In this document: positions 57,360 to 64,000 of the stretch, piece after piece
Layout: each line of letters begins with the position of its first letter
Position numbering within the stretch: the stretch's first letter is position 1
Origin: an uncultured Saprospiraceae bacterium
Lineage (GTDB): Bacteria; Bacteroidota; Bacteroidia; Chitinophagales; Saprospiraceae
Reading direction: 5' to 3'
DNA length: 64,000 bases
Assembly: GCA_938007965.1 (NCBI GenBank)
Contig: CALLMH010000025.1
Span: forward strand, 1-64,000
Made by a program: the position numbers and the translations under genes
Notes under the pieces: model-generated
The model's input: only the letters and a program-made list of their open reading frames with translations
Database searches by the model: none
What the model was told of the DNA's origin: nothing

Positions 57360-58757
57360 ATGAACATTGAAAAAAAATCAGTTGATAATCTCAACGCAAC
57401 TATCTCTATTAACATCTCGAAAGATGATTACCAATCAAAATTCAAATCTGAACTAAGCAAAACGGCTGCAAAAGCTCAAATGAAGGGGTTCAGAAAAGGG
57501 AAGACGCCATTGTCTGTGGTAAAGAAGATGTACGGCAAAAGCATCCTAGCTGAAGTAGTGAATAATACACTGCAGACAGCATTGTCTGATTATTTAAAGT
57601 CTGAGGAGTTAGATATATTAGGTCAGCCGATCCCATCTGATGATCAAGAAGGAGATCTAGACTTTGATGTAAATAATCTGATTGATTATGAATTTAAGTT
57701 TGATGTCGGTATTGCTCCGAAGGTAGAAGTATTAGGCGTCAGCGATAAAGATACTTATAAGATAGATAAGATTACGATCGCAGATAAGACTATCGACGAA
57801 GAAATAGAAAATGCTCTAAAGAGACATGGTGAGCAATCTCATCCTGATGGAGAAGTATTGGCTGGAGATATCATCAAAATACAAGCGGAAGAATTAGATG
57901 GTAAAAAACCGAAAGAAAATGGTTGGGCTACTGAATTTTCTGTATTAGTAGATTCATTGACAAGTAAATACAACAAGAAAGTACTCAAAATGAGTAAAGG
58001 AGATTCATTCTCTTTTGATGTGAATGAATTAGAGAAAGATAAGGGTGAAGACTATATAAGAAAATATCTCCTCAATGTCCCTAAAACAGAGGAAGGCGAA
58101 GAAGAGCCAGTAATCGGGAATATGTTTACTGGTAAGATCATAGATATCGCTAGATTAGTGAAAGCTGAAATGAATCAAGAGTTCTACGATAAAAACTTTG
58201 GACAAGGGACTGTAAGTTCTGAAAAAGAAGCAAGAGAAAAAGTTGAAGAAGGACTAAGTGCTCATTATCAGAATCAAGCTTTACAGCTGATGTATAGAGA
58301 TATAATGGATAAGTTAGTCGCTGATACTAAGGTAGAATTGCCAGAGGCATTCTTGAGAAAATGGCTTCAAATGACAAATGAGAATCTTTCAGATGAGGAT
58401 TTGGATAGAGAATTTCCTAGTTTCTTGGATAATATGAAGTGGACGCTGATCAAATCTGAATTGGCTAAGAAATTCGAAATCGAAGTAACTCCAGAAGATA
58501 TCAGGGAAGCGATGACTGCGAAAGTCAGAAATTACTTCGGGCAATACGGACAGCAAATGGATGATGCTATGCTGAATGAAGTGATGGGCAAGATGTTCCA
58601 AAACCAAGAAGAAGTAAACAAGACATATGAGGAACTTCAAGCGGGTAGAGTTTTCAAAAAAATCGGTGAGACGATCAAGCAAAAAGAAGTTAAAATATCC
58701 ATAGATGACTTTAATGCAAAAGTGAAAGCTGTAAATGAAAAACAACGAGCGCAATAA
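57360..58757 (+). CDS. tig: Trigger factor
   Basis: 465 residues, a ribosome-bound chaperone for nascent chains. The N-terminal ribosome-binding domain has the GFRxGKxP loop as GFRKGKTPLSVVKKMYG (~42-58). The middle, peptidyl-prolyl isomerase-like, domain is divergent (DGEVLAGDIIKIQAEELDGK), as is usual in Bacteroidota. The C-terminal helical arms are complete. It heads the tig-clpP-clpX cluster, with clpP 87 bases downstream on the same strand. Confidence 0.95.
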   Translation: MNIEKKSVDNLNATISINISKDDYQSKFKSELSKTAAKAQMKGFRKGKTPLSVVKKMYGKSILAEVVNNTLQTALSDYLKSEELDILGQPIPSDDQEGDLDFDVNNLIDYEFKFDVGIAPKVEVLGVSDKDTYKIDKITIADKTIDEEIENALKRHGEQSHPDGEVLAGDIIKIQAEELDGKKPKENGWATEFSVLVDSLTSKYNKKVLKMSKGDSFSFDVNELEKDKGEDYIRKYLLNVPKTEEGEEEPVIGNMFTGKIIDIARLVKAEMNQEFYDKNFGQGTVSSEKEAREKVEEGLSAHYQNQALQLMYRDIMDKLVADTKVELPEAFLRKWLQMTNENLSDEDLDREFPSFLDNMKWTLIKSELAKKFEIEVTPEDIREAMTAKVRNYFGQYGQQMDDAMLNEVMGKMFQNQEEVNKTYEELQAGRVFKKIGETIKQKEVKISIDDFNAKVKAVNEKQRAQ

Positions 58758-58844
58758 TTGCGTTTAATGCCAGTGAATGGTAAAAATCATTTTGATTTAA
58801 AAATCCGTTTCTTGTAATTTAATTATTGACTAAAAACAAACATT

Positions 58845-59543
58845 ATGTTTCCACAAGATGAATTTAAGAAGTATGCAACTCAGCATTTAGGTATGAGTTC
58901 TATGCACTTAGAAAAATATATGCAAGCATCAGTTCCTAATATCACTGGATTTACACCACAGATAATAGAGGAGAGACAGATGAATATTGCTAGTATGGAT
59001 GTATTCTCTCGATTGATGATGGATAGAATCATATTCATGGGTGTACCAGTAAATGATTACGTAGCTAATGTTATCCAAGCACAGATGTTATTCTTAGAAG
59101 GAGTAGATCCTAAAAGAGATATACAGATGTTTATCAATAGCCCTGGAGGATCTGTAATCGCAGGTATGGGTATATATGATACGATGCAATACGTATCTCC
59201 TGACGTAGGGACTATATGTACTGGGCTGGCAGCATCTATGGGTGCTGTATTATTGACAGCGGGTACTACTGGAAAGAGGACTTGTCTAGAGCACAGTAGA
59301 GTGATGATCCATCAACCATCAGGAGGTATGCAAGGTCAATTTACTGACATGGAGATTTCTTATAATTTGATCAAACAGTTGAGACAGGAGTTGTATGATA
59401 TTCTAGCTCACCACTCAGGTAAAACATTCGAAGATATCGAGAGAGACTCTGAGCGTGATAAATGGATGACAGCTTCAGAAGCAAAAGAATATGGATTGAT
59501 CGACGAAGTATTGTCAAGAGATAATCCTAGAAAGAAATCTTAA
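58845..59543 (+). CDS. clpP: ATP-dependent Clp protease proteolytic subunit
   Basis: 232 residues. The catalytic triad is complete: Ser in GLAASMGAVLL (~131), His in VMIHQPSGG (~156) and Asp in DSERDKWMT (~205). The N-terminal propeptide of ~35 residues is longer than in E. coli. It forms the tetradecameric chamber fed by ClpX. It lies between tig and clpX, with a strong terminator directly after it. Confidence 0.98.
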   Translation: MFPQDEFKKYATQHLGMSSMHLEKYMQASVPNITGFTPQIIEERQMNIASMDVFSRLMMDRIIFMGVPVNDYVANVIQAQMLFLEGVDPKRDIQMFINSPGGSVIAGMGIYDTMQYVSPDVGTICTGLAASMGAVLLTAGTTGKRTCLEHSRVMIHQPSGGMQGQFTDMEISYNLIKQLRQELYDILAHHSGKTFEDIERDSERDKWMTASEAKEYGLIDEVLSRDNPRKKS

Positions 59544-59559
59544 AGATTTCTATAATCTT

Positions 59560-59623
59560 AAGAGCTCAATAATCTTGAAATGTGTCGACCGCGGTGCATT
59601 TTTTAGATTATTGAGCTCTTTTT
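59560..59623 (+). terminator. Strong terminator between clpP and clpX
   Basis: A perfect 16-bp stem (AAGAGCTCAATAATCT with its complement at 59605-59620) around a 29-base loop that can itself pair (AAATG with CATTT), ending in a run of T. It lies 17 bases after the clpP stop. Confidence 0.9.
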
Positions 59624-59625
59624 GG

Positions 59626-59654
59626 TTGAGGTCGGTCGAAAAGTCCTAACTTTG
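59626..59654 (+). promoter_or_regulatory. Promoter of clpX
   Basis: TTG (59626-59628), 18-base spacer, TAACTTTG (59647-59654), immediately after the clpP terminator and 75 bases before the chosen clpX start codon. Confidence 0.75.
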
Positions 59655-59729
59655 CACCGAATATATTTCAAACAACGGTAATACAACAAATTGATACTTT
59701 CGAGGGTATCATTTATAAAAAATAGACTT

Positions 59730-60971
59730 GTGGCTAGACAGAAAGAAAATATAAAGTGTTCGTTTTGCGGAAGAGATAAAGGTGAGGCATTAGTACTTAT
59801 AGCGGGTATAGATGGTCACATATGCGAAGTCTGTGTCGAGCAAGCGCACGATATCATCAATGATGAGATAGATCAAAAAGAACCAATCGGAACAAAATCT
59901 GATTTTTCTCTTCCTGCAAATGTAACCCCTCAACACATCAAGACTTACTTAGACCAGTACGTTATTGGTCAGAAAGAGGCAAAGAGATATCTATCTGTTG
60001 CAGTATACAATCACTACAAAAGGCTAAATCATAAAGCCGGAGATGATGTAGAGATCGAAAAGTCTAATATCTTATTCGTCGGAGAGACGGGAACAGGAAA
60101 GACATTATTAGCGAAGAGTATCGCTAGTTTTCTTGATGTGCCTTTTGCTATTGTAGATGCTACTGTATTCACCGAGGCAGGATATGTAGGGGAGGATGTG
60201 GAGAGTATGCTGAGTAGATTACTACAAGCATGTGACTACGATGTAGAGGCAGCTCAAAAGGGAATCGTATACATCGATGAGATGGATAAAGTAGCACGTA
60301 AGAATGATAATCCTAGTATCACGAGGGATGTCTCTGGTGAAGGAGTACAACAGGCTATGCTCAAAATGCTCGAAGGTACAGAAGTAAACGTACCGCCACA
60401 AGGAGGAAGGAAGCACCCAGAGCAGAAGATGATCAAGCTCGATACTAGCAATATCTTATTTATATGTGGAGGAGCATTTAGTGGTATCACGAAGAAGATC
60501 GCTCAAAGGCTTAATACCCAAGTAATAGGATTCAATAAAGAAGATAAGGATGTAATAAATAGAGAAAACCTTCTCCAGTATGTAACGCATCAAGACTTAA
60601 AGTCTTTCGGCCTTATTCCAGAATTAATTGGAAGATTGCCGGTACTTACATATCTAGATCCATTAGATAGAGAGACGCTTATTGCTATCTTGACTGAGCC
60701 CAAGAATGCAATTATAAAGCAGTACCAGAAATTATTTGAATTCGAAGGAATCAAGTTGATCTTTACACAGAAAGCACTTGATACTATCGCAGAGAAAGCC
60801 CTAGAATATAAGTTGGGTGCTAGAGGACTGAGATCTATATGCGAAGCCATCCTGACAGATGCTATGTTCGAGTTGCCATCTAAATCTGAGGTCACTACTT
60901 TTGAAGTCGATGAACATTATGTATTGGAGCAATTGAATAGGAGTAAGCTCGGTAAATTGCGTGCTGCATAG
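59730..60971 (+). CDS. clpX: ATP-dependent Clp protease ATP-binding subunit
   Basis: About 413 residues from the GTG at 59730, which gives the family-like N-terminus [15 protein letters not shown]; a TTG at 59691 would add 13 atypical residues. Zinc-binding domain CSFC...CEVC; Walker A GETGTGKT; Walker B YIDEMDK; the pore loop GYVGED; sensor 2 in GARGLRSI. It unfolds substrates and passes them to ClpP. Unlike in many bacteria it appears to be separately transcribed from clpP. Confidence 0.97.
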   Translation: MARQKENIKCSFCGRDKGEALVLIAGIDGHICEVCVEQAHDIINDEIDQKEPIGTKSDFSLPANVTPQHIKTYLDQYVIGQKEAKRYLSVAVYNHYKRLNHKAGDDVEIEKSNILFVGETGTGKTLLAKSIASFLDVPFAIVDATVFTEAGYVGEDVESMLSRLLQACDYDVEAAQKGIVYIDEMDKVARKNDNPSITRDVSGEGVQQAMLKMLEGTEVNVPPQGGRKHPEQKMIKLDTSNILFICGGAFSGITKKIAQRLNTQVIGFNKEDKDVINRENLLQYVTHQDLKSFGLIPELIGRLPVLTYLDPLDRETLIAILTEPKNAIIKQYQKLFEFEGIKLIFTQKALDTIAEKALEYKLGARGLRSICEAILTDAMFELPSKSEVTTFEVDEHYVLEQLNRSKLGKLRAA

Positions 60972-61020
60972 TTCTGTCCTCTCTCCAGTGCTTTTCATCT
61001 CTATTTTATTAGCTAGAAAC

Positions 61021-62994
61021 TTAGATGCCTAGATCAGATTTGATTAGAGGGTCTACACTCTTATAGCCAAGATTTACAGCATTGATGATATCTACTTTTG
61101 CTTCAGCTTTCTTACCTAAGTAATAATACGTTCGACCTCGCTCGTAGTGGTATATGGCTTTACCTACATTGATTTTTATAGCTCTTGAGTAGGCAGGGAT
61201 GGCATCTTTTAGTCTATTGAGCATTCTGAGCGCCCTTCCTTTTTCGTACCAGATATCTGCATTGTATGGTTTCAGTCTTAGATAAGAATTTATATCCTGG
61301 AGTGCAGCTTGCACATTACCTTGCTGATTATACATTACAGATCGATTAAGGTAGCCTACAGCATGATCTGGCTTATATTTGATGCCCAGCGACATGTCAT
61401 TTATAGCATTTGCAGCGTCTCCGAGTCGGGCATAAGTCGCCCCTCTATTTACATAAAACTCTCCATTTTCGGGGGCCAATTGGATTGCCTTATTATAATC
61501 ATTTAGGGCTAGTAGCAGTGTGTCTTGCGTCTTTGCAATGTCAAAATAGAGTCTCGCTCGACTATTGTACGCTTGTTCTCCGTCTGGTTTTAGTGCGATA
61601 GTTTTCGAATAATCTGATAATGCTTCTTGGATTCGACCTACACTTCGTAGGTAATTGGCCCGATTACCATAGGGTAGTGTTGAGTTTTGATAGTACTTCA
61701 ATACGTGAGACCAGAGTGTATCACTATTTTTCCAGACCTGATTTTGATTTATAGTTATATATCCAAATACTGACATAATCAGTACTGCACCCACTATGAG
61801 TACAGGTTTTAGTTTTGAAGACTCATGTAAGAACTTGTCAAAGAAATAACCAACTATAAAGAATAATCCAAAATAAGCGATATAGGTAAATCTATCTGCA
61901 AGAAATCCTTGACCCGCACCTAATATCTGTAGTAGAAACATGATATTGACAGTGAAAAAAGAAATCCCGAAAAACCATACTCTCAAGTCGTTCTTATAGG
62001 TATAATATAGACTGTAAATAACAGCTGGGCCAAGCAAAATAGTAGGATAATAATAGGTAGGAAGTTCTGGAGCATATGGATACAATGGTGACAATCTATA
62101 TGGAACTATGGCCTTGATGATATAGATAAGATAGCTGTATGAACCTACGAATATTCGCTGCCACGCTGGATAAGTAGCGGCACTCTCTAGCGAACCTTGA
62201 TCATCAAGTATAAATACTCCAAGTAATCCAAATACTATTGACAGTATCAAGTAGGGAGCTTTATGTAGAATATCTTTTTTTGTGATCTTACCGCTCAGAT
62301 AAAAGTCAATAACAAGCATTGATAATGGTAATATAACCGCTTGTATTTTTGAGAAAAGCGATAGGAGAAAAAGCAACATGATCGCAATGTGCCGTACTTT
62401 TCCTGTCAATTTGCCCTTAATATAAAGATACAAAGCTGATAAGTAGAAAACTCCAAATAGTACATCTTTTCGTTCTGTGACCCATGCTACTGACTCTACC
62501 CGCATGGGATGTATGCCAAAGAGGAGCGCTACTAATAGAGAGCCCTGCCATCGAAGTCCTAGAAGTAGTGAAAAACGATATACAAATAACACGCAAAGAA
62601 GGTGCAAGATTACATTAGTACCATGCCACGGTCCAGGGTTATCGATGCCATATAGACGGTTCTCAATAGCGAATGTCCATATCGTAAGTGGATTATAGTT
62701 ACCGATTACAGTAGATGAAAAAATCTCATAGGTATTACTCCAAAAATTATCAGCATTAGTTGTGAATACATTTTCATTTTCGTAGAAATTTCGGTCATCG
62801 TCCCAGTTTACAAATTCGTTCTTGGTGGTGTTGAAAAAGCAGACGAAAGTGATAAGAATCGCAATAATTGCTGGAACTATGCCTTTTTTTTCAGTCCAGA
62901 ATGCAGGCAACTTCGCTTCTGTTCTTTGAGGCGCATTTTTCTTTAGTTCTTTAGATCTTTTTTTCTGGTTTGATTTGGCAGATTTCTTAGACAT
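61021..62994 (-). CDS. TMTC-like membrane protein with C-terminal TPR repeats
   Basis: 657 residues. A short Lys-rich N-terminus, then about 10-11 membrane segments (~35-420), then six or so TPR repeats (~430-650; LRSVGRIQEALSDYSKTIALKPDGEQAYNSRARLYFD and repeats). The luminal/periplasmic motif HPMRVESVAWVTERKDVLFG (~160-180) is the hallmark of the TMTC/DUF1736-type family, whose eukaryotic members are O-mannosyltransferases of cadherins. A GT-C sugar transferase role is inferred. The bacterial acceptor is unknown. Confidence 0.82.
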   Translation of the reverse strand: MSKKSAKSNQKKRSKELKKNAPQRTEAKLPAFWTEKKGIVPAIIAILITFVCFFNTTKNEFVNWDDDRNFYENENVFTTNADNFWSNTYEIFSSTVIGNYNPLTIWTFAIENRLYGIDNPGPWHGTNVILHLLCVLFVYRFSLLLGLRWQGSLLVALLFGIHPMRVESVAWVTERKDVLFGVFYLSALYLYIKGKLTGKVRHIAIMLLFLLSLFSKIQAVILPLSMLVIDFYLSGKITKKDILHKAPYLILSIVFGLLGVFILDDQGSLESAATYPAWQRIFVGSYSYLIYIIKAIVPYRLSPLYPYAPELPTYYYPTILLGPAVIYSLYYTYKNDLRVWFFGISFFTVNIMFLLQILGAGQGFLADRFTYIAYFGLFFIVGYFFDKFLHESSKLKPVLIVGAVLIMSVFGYITINQNQVWKNSDTLWSHVLKYYQNSTLPYGNRANYLRSVGRIQEALSDYSKTIALKPDGEQAYNSRARLYFDIAKTQDTLLLALNDYNKAIQLAPENGEFYVNRGATYARLGDAANAINDMSLGIKYKPDHAVGYLNRSVMYNQQGNVQAALQDINSYLRLKPYNADIWYEKGRALRMLNRLKDAIPAYSRAIKINVGKAIYHYERGRTYYYLGKKAEAKVDIINAVNLGYKSVDPLIKSDLGI

Positions 62995-63191
62995 ATTACG
63001 TATTTACAGTATGTGTAAAAGTACTGATTATTATGGATTTTTTATATTTGAGTTATTTTTTTAGAGTTTAATCGCTACAATCCATACTTCAAGATGATAC
63101 TTTTAATAACGAATGTCTTTATAGCTACAGTGGATTCAATTGTATTTATATTACATTTGATCATTCAAAATCAATCAGAAATTCAATTTTA

Positions 63192-63884
63192 GTGCAACAA
63201 CCTATTATAGATGTCATTATCCCAGCTTACAATGAGGAGCAATCTATAGGTAATGTAGTGCGAGACATACCCAAAGATTTTGTAAGGAATATAATCGTTG
63301 CCAATAATAACAGCTCAGATAATACAGCGGCTGTAGCGGAAGGCGCGGGGGCTACTGTTGTATTTCAGCCATTAGCTGGATATGGCAATGCCTGTTTGAA
63401 GGGTATGGAATATGTAGCCAATCAGAAAGTTAAGCCAGATATTATAGTCTATTTGGATGGAGATTATTCTGATTTTCCAGAGCAGATGATAGAGTTATCA
63501 ACACCTATCTTCGAGGATGGATATGATATGGTTATAGGGTCGAGAGCACTTGGAAATATGGAGAAAGGCGCTATGATGCCACAGCAGATATTTGGCAATT
63601 GGCTGGCTACGAGTCTGATCAAGTTGATCTATAAATATGATTTTACAGATCTTGGACCTTTTCGGGCGATAAGATATGATCGGTTGATGGAGATTGATAT
63701 GCAAGACAAAACATTTGGATGGACGGTAGAGATGCAAGTGAAAGCAGCTAAAATGAAGCTCAGATGCCTTGAAATACCAGTAAAATATAGAGTTCGGATT
63801 GGTGTATCTAAAGTGTCGGGTACCATTAGAGGGACGATCTTAGCGGGGCACAAAATCCTTTGGACAATATTCAAATTGATTTGA
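63192..63884 (+). CDS. Family 2 glycosyltransferase (DPM1/polyprenyl-phosphate sugar-like)
   Basis: 230 residues from a GTG start. The GT-A features are clear: IIDVIIPAYNEEQSIGNVV, NNNSSDNTA, GYGNACLKGME, the DxD in IVYLDGDYSD, and the acceptor region GSRALG...DLGPFRAIRYD. The protein has no membrane anchor. Relatives load mannose or glucose onto polyprenyl phosphate; the divergent TMTC-like gene would use such a lipid-linked sugar, which suggests a shared pathway. Confidence 0.9.
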   Translation: MQQPIIDVIIPAYNEEQSIGNVVRDIPKDFVRNIIVANNNSSDNTAAVAEGAGATVVFQPLAGYGNACLKGMEYVANQKVKPDIIVYLDGDYSDFPEQMIELSTPIFEDGYDMVIGSRALGNMEKGAMMPQQIFGNWLATSLIKLIYKYDFTDLGPFRAIRYDRLMEIDMQDKTFGWTVEMQVKAAKMKLRCLEIPVKYRVRIGVSKVSGTIRGTILAGHKILWTIFKLI

Positions 63885-63939
63885 CAAAGCCTATATCTAT
63901 GTTGAACAGAAAAAAGATTAATAAAACGAAAAAGTGACA

Positions 63940-64000
63940 ATGGTTATATCAATATTGGGTTATACGCTTCTTGGAGTCTATGTGCTGGCTCTGACCTATA
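63940..64000 (+). CDS. Start of a membrane protein (partial)
   Basis: An open frame from ATG at 63940 (or GTG at 63934) runs off the right edge after 20 codons. The visible MVISILGYTLLGVYVLALTY is one hydrophobic segment, so this is a membrane protein. It follows the family 2 glycosyltransferase after 55 bases. The family cannot be named. Confidence 0.45.
   Translation, partial: MVISILGYTLLGVYVLALTY

Overview
The window is a stretch of chromosome from a member of the Bacteroidota, of roughly 38-40% GC by eye. The evidence is a type IX secretion C-terminal tail at the left edge, a TonB-dependent receptor with a carboxypeptidase-like N-terminal domain, DUF5916, DUF4920 and DUF2147 proteins, a GYDIA-type GHMP kinase, an almost complete absence of Shine-Dalgarno sites, and many copies of the Bacteroidota -7 promoter element TAnnTTTG just ahead of genes. 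A position in or near the Saprospiria is an inference from overall gene flavour, not proven here.

Layout. 1-16.2 kb: tail of a secreted protein, an S1-domain protein, a SnoaL-like protein, a DEDDh exonuclease-like protein that has lost catalytic residues, hemC, a GHMP kinase without an AUG start, a beta-helix lipoprotein, a 2,4-dienoyl-CoA reductase-like enzyme, a rhomboid protease, obg, adk, an NlpC/P60 lipoprotein, a DUF4920 lipoprotein and a MORN-repeat caspase-like protein. 16.3-29.3 kb: a Crp-type regulator, a large MscS channel, an SGNH lipoprotein, a TonB-C-terminal-domain protein, an RND/MMPL exporter, a divergent pair of phosphate-transporter-like proteins, a DEAD-box helicase and glyA. 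29.5-43.3 kb: a MacA/MacB-permease/TolC-like export operon without its ATPase, an ankyrin-like protein, a small MscS channel, a gluconate operon (gluconokinase, 6-phosphogluconate dehydrogenase, gluconate permease), a glycosyltransferase plus flippase-like protein, and a SulP transporter. 43.3-51.5 kb: DUF5916 and TonB-dependent outer-membrane proteins, DUF2147, a tandem pair of structured ~72-bp repeats, radA and a DCC-family protein. 51.8-55.3 kb: an AAA+ ATPase / subtilisin-like protease pair matching the IetAS anti-phage defence system. 55.6-64 kb: two tRNA-Leu genes around a glycosyltransferase, the tig-clpP-clpX proteostasis cluster, a TMTC-like TPR membrane protein, a family 2 glycosyltransferase and the start of another membrane protein.

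How the genes work together. Most of the window is housekeeping. The clear accessory module is the two-gene ATPase/protease operon, which sits next to the 3' end of a tRNA-Leu. Trigger factor, ClpP and ClpX form a folding and degradation block in which clpX appears to have its own promoter behind a strong terminator. The gluconate genes form a self-contained uptake and oxidation route. Regulatory signals are unusually readable: fifteen TAnnTTTG elements lie near gene starts, and four of them are so close to the start codon that leaderless mRNAs are likely. No transposase, CRISPR array, rRNA or prophage gene was found.
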